A stretch of 64,000 bases of DNA from Acuticoccus sp039034015 (GTDB lineage: Bacteria; Pseudomonadota; Alphaproteobacteria; Rhizobiales; Amorphaceae): assembly GCA_039034015.1 (NCBI GenBank), contig JBCCBM010000018.1:1-64000 (forward strand), in the 5' to 3' direction. The translations under genes were made by a program, and so were the position numbers. A model generated the notes under the pieces. That model saw nothing but the letters and a program-made list of their open reading frames with translations, ran no database searches and was not told the origin of the DNA. The stretch's first letter is position 1, and the number at the start of each line of letters is the position of its first letter. Below are positions 41,668-50,450 of the stretch, piece after piece.

Positions 41668-44232
41668 ATGGCCCACGATCCCGGCCAGAACACCGTAACC
41701 CTCACCACATGTGACCAAGAACCCATCCACATCTTGGCGCGGGTGCAGGGGTTTGGCTTTCTGGTCGCCTTTTCCGCCGATTGGATGATCGCCCATGTGA
41801 GCGCCAACGTGGGCGAATTTGCGCACCTGGGGCCGGATGTGCTTTTGGGGCGCAGCGTGTCCGAGCTCTTCACCGCCAAGGCGACGGAGGCGCTCCGCAC
41901 GCGCCTCAAATGGGCCCAGGCCTCCAGCACCGTGGAGCGGCTCTTCGCGGTCGACCTTTTCGGCGACGGGCGCCTCTTCGACACGGCCATCCACACTTCT
42001 GGCCGCTTGACCCTGGTGGAGGCCGAACCCAGCGAAGTGGACCGGCCCCAGGAAGCGCTCAGCATTGTGCGGTCGATGCTGGCCCGGCTGCGCACCATGG
42101 GCGACATGAGCGACCTCTTTTCGGATGCTGCCCAGCAGGTGCGAGAGGTCACCGGGTATGACCGCGTGATGGTCTATAAATTCCACCCTGACGAGTCCGG
42201 TGAAGTCATCGCCGAAGCGCGGGTGGACCATGCACCCAGCTACATTGGCCTTCGCTACCCCGCGTCCGACATCCCCCGCCAAGCGCGCGTGCTTTACACG
42301 AAAAACCTCTTTCGAATCATCGCCGACGTTGCCGACCCGGGGGTGCCCCTCGAGCCGCCGCTCACGCCCAGCGGCGCGCCCATTGACCTGTCGCAATCGG
42401 TCCTGCGCGCGGTGTCGCTCATCCATCTTGAATATTTGCGGAACATGGGGGTCGGGGCCTCGCTCTCGATCTCCATTGTGGTGGAGGGCAAGTTGTGGGG
42501 GCTTTTTGCCTGCCACCATCTGGCGCCGCGGGTCGTCCCGTTCGACAGGCGCACGGCGATGGAGCTTTTTGCCGAGCTCTTTTCCCTCGAACTCACCAAC
42601 CGGATGCGCCAGTCCATGATCGAGGTGGAGGCCGCCACCCGCGACCTTCACGACAAGGTCATGACGCGCATGGCGGTGGACCGCACGCCGTTTGAGAACC
42701 TTTCGCCGGTGTTGCCGTTGCTGCGCTCCATGGTCCACGCCGACGGGGTGGGCGTGTGGATTGACGGCGAATACGCGGTGAAGGGCACAGGCCTCACCCG
42801 GGCAGAGATGCTGGGCCTGGTGCGCTTTCTCCACCGCGCCGCCTCCAGCGAGGTTTACGCCACCCATTCGCTCGGCGAACACCACCCCCCGGCCGAGGAT
42901 TATGCCGACCGCGTGGCGGGTGTGCTCGCCATCCCGGTCTCGCGCAGCCCGCGGGATTATTTGGTGTTTTTCCGCCGGGAGGTTGCGCAATCGGTGATGT
43001 GGGCGGGTGACCCCAAAAAGCCGGCAAAGCTGGGGCCCAATGGCCTGCGCCTCACGCCGCGCAAGAGTTTTGACGCCTGGCGCGAGGTTGTGAGGGGCAG
43101 CGCAACGGCGTGGACCCCGGCGGAGGTGCGCACCGCCCAATCGCTGCGCGTGACCTTTCTTGAGGTCATCTTGCGCTCCATCGACCATTCCATGGCCGAG
43201 CGGAAAAAGGCGCAGGAGACGCAGGCGCTCCTCATCAGCGAACTCAACCACCGCGTTCGCAACATCTTGACCCTCATCCGCGGCATTGTGCGGCACACCA
43301 AGGGCGCGGCGGCCAGCGTTGATGAGTTCAGCGACATGGTGGGCGGGCGCATCCAATCGCTCGCCCGGGCCCATGACCAGTTGACCCAGGAGGACTGGGC
43401 CTTCTCGCCGCTCAGGGTCCTTTTGTCCAACGAAGTGGAGGCCTACGAGGGCGGCCCCGAGCGCGTCACGCTAACGGGCCCCAACGTGTCGCTGGTACCA
43501 AAGGCCTACACCTGCCTTGCCCTCGTGCTCCACGAGATGGTGACCAACTCGGCAAAATATGGCGCCCTCTCGGACGCTGCGGGCCGCCTGCGCGTGCGCT
43601 GGCAGTTTGACGATTTAAGTGACCTTGCCATCGAGTGGGAGGAGGCGGGGGGGCCGGCCGTCAGCGCGCCAAAATCCCGCGGGTTTGGCTCCTCCATCAT
43701 CGAGCGCGCCGTCCCATTCGAGCTGGGGGGCGAGGCGTCGATCGACTTTGCGCTCACCGGGGTTCGCGCGCGCTTCAAGGTGCCGGCACAGTTTGTCCAC
43801 GCCGATGCGCCGGCGCCCGCCGCAGAGCCCGAGCCGGCCGCCCAAGACGGGCCCGTTAAGGCTGATTTGGGCGATGCGACGGCCTTGTTGGTGGAGGACA
43901 ATGTCATCATCGCCATGGACGCGGAGGACATGCTGCGCAGCCTTGGGTTTGCCGCGGTGGAGGTGGCAAACTCGGCGGCGGCCGGCCTCTCCCGGCTCTC
44001 GGACGGGCACGTTGATTGCGCGGTCCTTGATATCAACCTTGGCAATGAAACCTCGATCCCCATTGCGGAAGCGTGTCTGGAACGGGGGATCCCAGTAATC
44101 TTTGCGAGCGGCTATGGCGACCCTGAGGCGCTGCCGCCGGCGCTGCGCGCGGTGCCGATCGTGATCAAGCCCTATGCAGAGGCGCGGATCAGGGATGCGC
44201 TCCTTGCCGCAGGTCTCGCCATCGGGCCCTAA
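41668..44232 (+). CDS. bphP: bacteriophytochrome hybrid histidine kinase (PAS-GAF-PHY-HWE kinase-REC)
   Basis: 854 residues. Cys15 in TTCDQEPIHI is the biliverdin attachment site. The PAS segment that normally reads IQPHG reads VQGFG here. The GAF domain has YPASDIPRQAR (Asp201), HLEYLRNMGVGASLS and LWGLFACHH; the PHY tongue has PRKSF near residue 470. The kinase has phospho-acceptor His528 in LNHRVRN, HEMVTNSAKYG as N-box, and WEEAGGP, the WxE of HWE kinases. A C-terminal receiver domain has Asp744 and phospho-Asp788 (VLDINLG). It is a red/far-red sensor; its output partner is not in the window. Confidence 0.93.
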   Translation: MAHDPGQNTVTLTTCDQEPIHILARVQGFGFLVAFSADWMIAHVSANVGEFAHLGPDVLLGRSVSELFTAKATEALRTRLKWAQASSTVERLFAVDLFGDGRLFDTAIHTSGRLTLVEAEPSEVDRPQEALSIVRSMLARLRTMGDMSDLFSDAAQQVREVTGYDRVMVYKFHPDESGEVIAEARVDHAPSYIGLRYPASDIPRQARVLYTKNLFRIIADVADPGVPLEPPLTPSGAPIDLSQSVLRAVSLIHLEYLRNMGVGASLSISIVVEGKLWGLFACHHLAPRVVPFDRRTAMELFAELFSLELTNRMRQSMIEVEAATRDLHDKVMTRMAVDRTPFENLSPVLPLLRSMVHADGVGVWIDGEYAVKGTGLTRAEMLGLVRFLHRAASSEVYATHSLGEHHPPAEDYADRVAGVLAIPVSRSPRDYLVFFRREVAQSVMWAGDPKKPAKLGPNGLRLTPRKSFDAWREVVRGSATAWTPAEVRTAQSLRVTFLEVILRSIDHSMAERKKAQETQALLISELNHRVRNILTLIRGIVRHTKGAAASVDEFSDMVGGRIQSLARAHDQLTQEDWAFSPLRVLLSNEVEAYEGGPERVTLTGPNVSLVPKAYTCLALVLHEMVTNSAKYGALSDAAGRLRVRWQFDDLSDLAIEWEEAGGPAVSAPKSRGFGSSIIERAVPFELGGEASIDFALTGVRARFKVPAQFVHADAPAPAAEPEPAAQDGPVKADLGDATALLVEDNVIIAMDAEDMLRSLGFAAVEVANSAAAGLSRLSDGHVDCAVLDINLGNETSIPIAEACLERGIPVIFASGYGDPEALPPALRAVPIVIKPYAEARIRDALLAAGLAIGP

Positions 44233-44293
44233 CGCGCCCATGTGACACGTCGCTGGAACAACCGGCGTTGGGCGCCGACACGGGGAAAATTCG

Positions 44294-46141
44294 ATGTTTT
44301 CGTGGTTTGAGCGGCGCATTGACCCCTACCCGACCCGCGCCATCGAAACCCCGCCCGGCGGGTTCTGGCCGTTTGTCTGGCACTATAGTCGCGATGTGTG
44401 GCCATGGCTCATCGCAACCGGGGCGCTCGCCGTTGCGATCGGCATTGGCGAGGCGCTGCTTTATGGCTTCATGGGGACGCTGGTCGACTGGCTGGCGGTG
44501 CGCGACCCGGCCGAGTTTATGGCCCAGGAGACCGGCACGCTGATTGTCATTGGCGCGGCGATCCTCATTGGCTTGCCGGGGCTTGTGCTGTTGCAGACGG
44601 CGGTGGTGCACCAGGTGCTGGCCGGCAACCACCCGATGCTGGTGCGTTGGCTTGCCCACCGGCACCTCCTTCGCCAGCCGGTCGGCTTTTATGCCGATGA
44701 GTTTGCCGGCCGGATCGCCACCAAGGTCATGCAAACGGCCCTTGCGGTGCGCGATCTGGTGCTGCGCATTTTTGACATTTTCGCCTACGTGGTCGCGTAC
44801 TTTGTGGGCATGCTTGTGGTGGCGGCCCAGGCGGACTGGCGGTTGATGCTGCCCATGATTGTGTGGGCGGCGGCCTATGGCGCAGCGCTCACCTACTTTG
44901 TGCCGCGCATTGCCCGCGTTTCGGAGGAGCAGGCGGACGCGCGCTCGCTCATGACCGGCCGCGTTGTGGACAGCTACACCAACATCTCCACCGTCAAACT
45001 CTTTAGCCATGCAGGGCGGGAGCGGGATTATGCCCGCCTTGCGATGGACGATTTTCTCGTCACCGTGCATCGCCAAATGCGGCTTGTGACGCAGTTCAAC
45101 GTCGTCAACTACGCGCTCAACTCCTTGTTGTTGTTCGGGATCGGGGCGTTGGGCCTTTATTTCTGGGTCCATGGCGGGATTTCGCTGGGGGCGCTTGCGG
45201 TGTCGATCACGCTGGTGCTGCGCCTCAATGGCCTTGCCCACTGGGTGATGTGGGAGATGACGATGCTGTTTGAGGCGGTGGGCACCATTGCTGACGGGAA
45301 GGCGATGCTCACCACGGCGCCAACCGTGGTGGACCGGCCCGATGCCGCGCCGCTTGCCATCGACAAGGGCGCGATCCGTTTTGAGGGCGTGCGCTTCCAC
45401 TATGGCCGATCGAGCGGGGTGCTTGAAAACCTCGACCTTGCCGTGGCGCCAGGGGAGAAGATCGGACTGGTGGGCCCTTCGGGCGCCGGCAAGACAACGC
45501 TCATGAACCTCCTCCTGCGCCTTTACGACGTGGAGGGCGGCCGCATCCTCATCGACGGGCAGGACATTGCGACGGTGCGCCAGGACGCGCTGCGCGCGGC
45601 GATCGGCGTTGTCACCCAAGAGCCGTCGCTGCTCCACCGCTCGCTGCGCGACAACATTGCCTACGGCCGCCCCAACGCGACGGAGGCGGAGATCCTTGCT
45701 GCGGCGCAAAAAGCGAACGCGCTGGGTTTTATCGACGGGCTGACCGATCAGGCCGGGCGCCGGGGGCTTGATGCGCATGTGGGCGAGCGGGGTGTTAAGC
45801 TTTCCGGCGGGCAGCGGCAGCGCATTGCGATCGCGCGGGTGTTTTTGAAGAACGCGCCGATCCTGGTGCTCGACGAGGCAACGTCGGCGTTGGATTCCGA
45901 GGTGGAGGCGGCGATCCAGGAAAGCCTGTTTGCGCTGATGGAGGGCAAAACGGTGATTGCGATTGCGCACCGCCTCTCGACAATTGCCTCCCTGGACCGG
46001 CTGGTGGTGCTGGAGGCCGGCCGCGTTGTGGAGGAGGGCCGCCACGCGACGCTCTCCACGGCGGGCGGACTTTATGAGCGGTTGTGGTCGCGCCAGTCGG
46101 GCGGGTTTTTGGCCGACACCTTTGTGGACGCGGCGCAGTAG
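44294..46141 (+). CDS. ABC exporter, fused membrane and ATPase domains
   Basis: 615 residues. The N-terminal ~340 residues hold six helices (first at IATGALAVAIGIGEALLYGF). The ATPase half has GPSGAGKTTLMNLLLRL (Walker A), VTQEPSLLHRSLRDNIAYG (Q-loop), KLSGGQRQRIAIARVF (signature), ILVLDEATSALDSEVEAAIQ (Walker B, D-loop) and AHRLSTI (H-loop). All catalytic residues are intact, so a homodimer is expected. Substrate unknown; this type exports lipids or drugs. It follows the bacteriophytochrome gene by 61 bases, but a link is unproven. Confidence 0.93.
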   Translation: MFSWFERRIDPYPTRAIETPPGGFWPFVWHYSRDVWPWLIATGALAVAIGIGEALLYGFMGTLVDWLAVRDPAEFMAQETGTLIVIGAAILIGLPGLVLLQTAVVHQVLAGNHPMLVRWLAHRHLLRQPVGFYADEFAGRIATKVMQTALAVRDLVLRIFDIFAYVVAYFVGMLVVAAQADWRLMLPMIVWAAAYGAALTYFVPRIARVSEEQADARSLMTGRVVDSYTNISTVKLFSHAGRERDYARLAMDDFLVTVHRQMRLVTQFNVVNYALNSLLLFGIGALGLYFWVHGGISLGALAVSITLVLRLNGLAHWVMWEMTMLFEAVGTIADGKAMLTTAPTVVDRPDAAPLAIDKGAIRFEGVRFHYGRSSGVLENLDLAVAPGEKIGLVGPSGAGKTTLMNLLLRLYDVEGGRILIDGQDIATVRQDALRAAIGVVTQEPSLLHRSLRDNIAYGRPNATEAEILAAAQKANALGFIDGLTDQAGRRGLDAHVGERGVKLSGGQRQRIAIARVFLKNAPILVLDEATSALDSEVEAAIQESLFALMEGKTVIAIAHRLSTIASLDRLVVLEAGRVVEEGRHATLSTAGGLYERLWSRQSGGFLADTFVDAAQ

Positions 46142-46262
46142 GGCGTGGTTTTCGCGTTGCTCGGCCTCTTTGAACCAAGCAGGCCGACCCGGTGATGCGC
46201 CAGGCGGGATCGACGGGCGCCTTTTGGCCGATCCGATCGATGCAACCTGATGGGGCGGCGCT

Positions 46263-46904
46263 TTAGTACATTTTTTCGCGGTAGGCCGTCTCCACCGCAG
46301 CGTCCGCCTCGGCGACGGCGTTGGGTGCGGCGGGTTGCCCTCCCGCTGCCTCCAAGACCATTGCGCCGAGGCTTGGCAAGGCGCTGCGATCTTGGATGCT
46401 GTCAGGCGACCAGAGGGCCGAGCGGCGCAAGGCCTTCGCACAATGGAGAAAGACCTCCTCTATGGTGATGACGATGGCGAGCGTTGGCGCGCGCTCGCGC
46501 ACGGCCATGCCCGCCAAAAGGCTGGGGGCGGTGGTGATGCAGGCGCGGCCATTGATGCGCAGCGTGTCGTCAAACCCTGGGATCAGGAAGAGAAGCCCAA
46601 CCCCTGGATCGGCCAGGATGTTTGTGAGGCTGTCGAGGCGGTTGTTGCCCGGCCGGTCTGGGATCGCGATGGTTTCATCGTCGAGCACAGTGACGAAGCC
46701 TGCTGGGTCGCCGCGGGGGGAGACATCAAGGTGGCCGTCCCCGTCGCTGGTGGCCAGCAGGCAGAAGGGCGCCCGTGCGATGAAGGCGCGGTCGTGCCGG
46801 TTGAGCCGGGTGTGCTGCTTTTGGACGGCGAGGGGGTTGATGTCGGGAAAGCGCGCGCGAAGGTCGGCGGCGGTTGTGATGAGGTGATCGTCGATTTCGT
46901 GCAT
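46263..46904 (-). CDS. PPOX-class FMN-dependent flavoprotein
   Basis: 213 residues from ATG 46904 (AAGGAG 8 bases upstream). The split-barrel fold is shown by FCLLATSDGDGHLDVSPRGDPAGFVTVLDDETIAIPDRPGNNR, DSLTNILADPGVGLLFLIPG and LRINGRACI. This matches the 'pyridoxamine 5-phosphate oxidase family, MSMEG_1024-type' group. It probably binds FMN or F420-like cofactors and reduces small molecules; the substrate is unknown. The ORF could be extended upstream, but the extension crosses the tRNA-Gly gene and is not plausible. Confidence 0.85.
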   Translation of the reverse strand: MHEIDDHLITTAADLRARFPDINPLAVQKQHTRLNRHDRAFIARAPFCLLATSDGDGHLDVSPRGDPAGFVTVLDDETIAIPDRPGNNRLDSLTNILADPGVGLLFLIPGFDDTLRINGRACITTAPSLLAGMAVRERAPTLAIVITIEEVFLHCAKALRRSALWSPDSIQDRSALPSLGAMVLEAAGGQPAAPNAVAEADAAVETAYREKMY

Positions 46905-46958
46905 GGCGCCCGCTCCTTCTGGACGAGGTGGCGGGGGGAGCTTATCTGGAAGGCGCGG

Positions 46959-47032
46959 GCGGGTGTAGCTCAATGGTAGAGCAGCAGCCTTCCAAGCTGA
47001 TGACGAGGGTTCGATTCCCTTCACCCGCTCCA
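46959..47032 (+). tRNA. tRNA-Gly (anticodon TCC)
   Basis: A full cloverleaf folds: acceptor GCGGGTG with CACCCGC, D-arm AGCTCAATGGTAGAGC, anticodon loop CTTCCAA (anticodon TCC), and T-arm with GGTTCGATTCC. The CCA end is encoded in the DNA. It is divergent from the PPOX gene and directly precedes the tandem repeat array. Confidence 0.96.
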
Positions 47033-47039
47033 TCGGCCC

Positions 47040-47920
47040 GCCTGGCGCTCTCGGCGCATCGCGTGCAGCGCCAGGGCTTCGGTTGCGCTGACGCACAGTG
47101 GCGCAGATCCCGCTGGCGGAGGAGGATCGGCGCTGACGTGCGGAGGTGGCAAACATCGGGCTGCCAGGGATCATCTGCGCTGGTGTTCAGCGGCAGCACA
47201 CCGTCCGCTCGCAGGGCGGGGTTCTTGGTATGACGTTGCGGCGATCTCCATCGGCTGGCCGGGCGTCAGCGGTATCCGCGCTGAGACTCGGTGGCGGCGC
47301 ACACCCCGCCGCCGTCGGCCATCGCCGCTGGTGTTCAGCGGCGGCACCCCTTCCGCGAGCCGGGCGGGATCTGTGGTGAGACGCGGTGGTGATACGCACG
47401 GGGTGGTCGGGCAGTAGCGGTGCGCCCGGTGACATTTGGCGGCGGTACACGCCACGCTGCCGGGGGCCATACGCGCGTGTTTTGAGCGGCGGCCTCCGTT
47501 CCTCTGCCAGGGCGGGGTCCATGGTGGTACGCATCGGGTGGTTGGGCGGTCGCGGCCTGCGCGGTGATATTTGGCGGCGGCACACGCCCCTCTGCCGGGG
47601 GCCGTACGCGTGGGTTTTGAGCGGGGGCCTCCGTTCCTCTGCCAGGGCGGGGTCCATGGTGATACGCGGTGTTGCGACGCATCGGGTGGGTTGGGCGGTA
47701 GCGGCGTGCGCGGGGATATATAGTGGCGGCACACGCACCGCTGGCGGTGGCCATACGCGCGGATTTTCAGCGGCGGCCTCCGTTCCGCTGCCAGGGCGGG
47801 GTCCATGGTGATACGCGGTGGTGAGACGCATCGGGTGGTTGGGCGGTCGCGGCGTGCGAGGCGAAATCCGGTGGCGGCACTCATCCCGCTGCAGTGGGTC
47901 ATAAGGGAAGTCGGCCGCGG
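47040..47920. repeat. degenerate tandem array, period about 148 bp, five clear units plus worn ends
   Basis: The anchor word AGCGGC recurs at 47189, 47337, 47485, 47620 and 47769, giving steps of 148, 148, 135 and 149 bases. Shared words in each unit include CAGGGCGGGGTCCATGGTG, GACGCATCGGGTGG, a GGCGGCACACGC segment, and CATACGCG before the next anchor. Units 3-5 are closest; units 1-2 and both ends have drifted. The 148-base period is not a multiple of 3, and the open frames on the minus strand shift between units, so coding is unlikely. It fills the space between tRNA-Gly and tRNA-Trp. Beyond it, up to 48169, I see only GC-rich DNA without a supported gene. Confidence 0.8.
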
Positions 47921-48169
47921 GACGCATCGTGCGCGGCGACCGGGGACCCGCCGGTAGATGGGCTCGCCAACCGCCCTAATCGGGGATTGCGGGCGGCCGA
48001 CGCCGGGTGCGGCCGCGTGGGATGTCCTTATCGGGCGAACTTAATGTGTCCGCTCGCGCGCGCTGCTGGCGCGGGGGCCGGCGGGTTTCGGGCGGCTTTG
48101 GCGATGAGGGGCGGGCGGTGGTTTGTCGCCCCTTGGGGGGTGTTGTTGGTGGAGTTGGGCTTGCCGCGC

Positions 48170-48195
48170 TTGCGAGTGCGGCGTGGACCGACTAT

Positions 48196-48198
<3 letters not shown>
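48170..48198 (+). promoter_or_regulatory. putative sigma-70 promoter of tRNA-Trp
   Basis: TTGCGA and TATCTA are separated by exactly 17 bases, ending 11 bases before the tRNA 5' end. Position and spacing are ideal; the -10 match is five of six. Confidence 0.6.
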
Positions 48199-48474
<276 letters not shown>

Positions 48475-49002
48475 TGCAAAACGCTCCTCCAATGTCCGCA
48501 CACGCGGGGAGTGTGGTGCCCCTGCGCTCAACACGCATTGAGTGTGTATGTTTGGACTGCTCGCCGCCCTTTTGCAAGGGGTCATCGTCCTGTCATTCTA
48601 AATGGTCTGTGCCACAAATGGTTTCGTTGTCTTGCATCCGTCGCAAACGAGGCGCCGCCTTGTCCGTGTGACATCAATGCGATGAAAACACAGGCATGGC
48701 GCGGTTTTGCGCATCGGCTGTGAATAAGACTTGCTTAATACCAGCTATTGCAGCGCAGCGATCCATCCGCTTGTTTCTTCGCAACTGCGGTAAGTCCGCT
48801 GATTATCACAACTATTCGAAGTGTGGGCCATCCACCCCACACCAGCCGCCGGGGCGCTGACGGCCGTGCGAAATTGTCGCGCCAGCCGCGTGGAAGGTGT
48901 CCCAAGGCGTGTGTTGGGCGACGGATGTCACAAAGCCGTCACAGTTTGCGTCGCTTCGTGCTGTGAATTTTTGAAGGCGTGAAGAAGGACGGGGAAAACC
49001 AG
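48475..49002. other. gene-poor spacer between the small ORF and the secE promoter
   Basis: No supported gene in over 500 bases. A perfect hairpin (GTGTGGG/CCCACAC, 48821-48842) is present without a T-run. The base composition is less GC-rich than the genes, as expected of a regulatory spacer. Confidence 0.5.
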
Positions 49003-49031
49003 TTGAAATGGCGAAACGCGCTTGTTATGTG
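49003..49031 (+). promoter_or_regulatory. putative sigma-70 promoter of the secE-nusG-ribosomal-rpoBC operon
   Basis: TTGAAA and TATGTG are separated by 17 bases, 88 bases upstream of secE. It is the best -35/-10 pair in the spacer on the + strand. A GC hairpin (GCCGCCGG/CCGGCGGC, near 49084-49104) lies between it and secE. Confidence 0.5.
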
Positions 49032-49118
49032 CAGCGGCCGGGTGGGAGGCCGACCACCTGACGATCCAATTCTCGTTGGACCGCCGCCGGACGCGCCCGG
49101 CGGCATCTTCGCGTCGGC

Positions 49119-49325
49119 ATGAGCGTGGATGGACACACCGTGGCAGTGAACCCCTTCCAGTTCCTTCAAGAGGTGCGGCAGGAGACCAAAAAGGTCGTCT
49201 GGCCGACCCGTCGCGAAACGATCATCACGACCATCATGGTGTTCATCATGTGCTTCGTGGCGGCGATCTTCTTTTTTATCGTGGACCGTATTCTCGGCTG
49301 GGGGATCGGTCTCATCCTCGGCTAG
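49119..49325 (+). CDS. secE: preprotein translocase subunit SecE
   Basis: 68 residues. NPFQFLQEVRQETKKVVWPTRRETIITTIMVFIMCFVAAIFFFIVD is the conserved amphipathic helix plus single membrane span of the short SecE form. It holds SecY in the protein-export channel of the inner membrane. ATG 49119 has no clear ribosome site; GTG 49140, closer to the usual N-terminus, is an alternative start. nusG follows after 36 bases. Confidence 0.93.
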   Translation: MSVDGHTVAVNPFQFLQEVRQETKKVVWPTRRETIITTIMVFIMCFVAAIFFFIVDRILGWGIGLILG

Positions 49326-49361
49326 GCGCGCTGACGACCGCCCGCGGGGATTTGGAGAACC

Positions 49362-49898
49362 ATGAACAAGCGCTGGTACATTGTGCACGCCTACACGAAC
49401 TTCGAGCAGAAGGTGCGCGACGCAATCCTTGCTGATGCGGAGCAGCGGGGGCTCACGGACAAGTTCGACGATGTGTTGGTGCCTAAAGAGAAGGTGACCG
49501 AGGTCCGCCGCGGCAAACGGGTCGACACCGAGCGCACGGTCTACCCTGGTTATGTCCTCGTGAAGTGCGCGCTCACCGATGAGGTGTTCCACCTCATCAA
49601 AAACACGCCGAAGGTGACGGGTTTTTTGGGCGCGACGCAGCGGCCGCAGCCGATCCCCGATCGTGAGGCGGACCGGATCTTGAACCAGGTGACGGAAGGG
49701 GTCGATCGGCCCCGGCCCACAATCCAGTTCGAGGTGGGCGAGCAGGTGCGCGTTTCGGACGGGCCGTTCGCAAGCTTCAACGGGTATGTGGAAGAGGTGG
49801 ACGACGAGCGGGCGCGGGTGAAGGTGGCGGTGTCGATTTTTGGCAGGCCCACCAACGTTGAGCTTGAGTACGCGCAGGTGGAAAAAATCGAGGCGTAA
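49362..49898 (+). CDS. nusG: transcription termination/antitermination factor NusG
   Basis: 178 residues. The NGN domain (RWYIVHAYTNFEQKVRDAI, VYPGYVLVKCALTDEVFHLIKNTPKVTGFLG) is followed by the KOW domain (FEVGEQVRVSDGPFASFNGYVEEVDDERARVKVAVSIFGRPTNVELEYAQVEKI). GGAG lies 5 bases before the ATG. It binds RNA polymerase and links it to Rho or the ribosome. Confidence 0.97.
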   Translation: MNKRWYIVHAYTNFEQKVRDAILADAEQRGLTDKFDDVLVPKEKVTEVRRGKRVDTERTVYPGYVLVKCALTDEVFHLIKNTPKVTGFLGATQRPQPIPDREADRILNQVTEGVDRPRPTIQFEVGEQVRVSDGPFASFNGYVEEVDDERARVKVAVSIFGRPTNVELEYAQVEKIEA

Positions 49899-49921
49899 AA
49901 CCCTCGATGCGGAAGGTGTTT

Positions 49922-49977
49922 GGGGCCGCCGACCCCAACGTCGCTTGGACCGCAAACGGGCGCCCGCAGTGCGGGCG
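49922..49977 (+). promoter_or_regulatory. structured rplK leader (two hairpins)
   Basis: Between nusG and rplK are GGGG-N7-CCCC (49922-49936) and the strong CGCCCGC-AGT-GCGGGCG hairpin (49961-49977). In many bacteria this leader holds the L1 binding site for feedback on rplKA. I cannot confirm an L1 motif here, so the function is inferred from position. Confidence 0.35.
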
Positions 49978-50021
49978 AACCGACGGAGGCAAGGGCAGGT
50001 CAGCCTGCCGGGAGACACGAG

Positions 50022-50450
50022 ATGGCAAAAAAGGTTGCCGGGTTTATCAAGCTGCAGGTGCCTGCAGCGGCCGCGACGCCGTCGCCGCCCATCGGGCCGG
50101 CGCTGGGTCAGCGGGGCTTGAACATCGTGATGTTCACGAAAGAGTTCAACGCCAAGACCCAGGACATGGAAAAGGGCGCCCCGTGCCCGACCGTGATCAC
50201 CTATTACACCGACAAGTCCTTCACGTTTGAGATCAAGACGCCGCCGGTGACGTATTTCTTGAAGAAGGCGACGGGTCTTGCGTCCGGGTCAAAGCTGCCG
50301 GGCAAGGAAAAGGCCGGGACGGTGGGCCGCGAGGACGTGAAAAAGATCGCGGAAGCCAAGATGAAGGATCTGAACGCGGACACCGTGGAGCAGGCCATGA
50401 AGATGGTCGAGGGCTCGGCGCGGTCCATGGGACTTGAGGTGGTCGACTGA
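50022..50450 (+). CDS. rplK: 50S ribosomal protein L11
   Basis: 142 residues from ATG 50022, GGGAG 7 bases upstream. The sequence AGFIKLQVPAAAATPSPPIGPALGQRGLNIVMF and the C-terminal ARSMGLEV are standard L11. It binds the GTPase-associated region of 23S rRNA. The stop overlaps the rplA start by one base. An in-frame upstream start at 49920 has no support. Confidence 0.98.
   Translation: MAKKVAGFIKLQVPAAAATPSPPIGPALGQRGLNIVMFTKEFNAKTQDMEKGAPCPTVITYYTDKSFTFEIKTPPVTYFLKKATGLASGSKLPGKEKAGTVGREDVKKIAEAKMKDLNADTVEQAMKMVEGSARSMGLEVVD

Noticed and set aside
40849..43374. An 841-codon minus-strand open frame opposite the heme oxygenase and bacteriophytochrome genes
   Set aside because: Antisense shadow; composition is His/Arg/Gly-rich and no motif appears, while the + strand has all phytochrome motifs.
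44249..44266. EcfG-type promoter (GGAAC...CGTT) before the ABC exporter
   Set aside because: The two boxes are only 6 bases apart, far too close.
44189..46441. A 750-codon minus-strand open frame opposite the ABC exporter
   Set aside because: Antisense shadow of a gene with complete Walker A/B and signature motifs.
47040..47920. CRISPR array
   Set aside because: Units are directly adjacent, about 148 bp and degenerate, with no unique spacers and no cas genes nearby.
47171..47927. Two long minus-strand open frames through the tandem array
   Set aside because: Arg/Pro-rich products that repeat only because the DNA repeats. The 148-base period shifts frame every unit and no ribosome site is seen.
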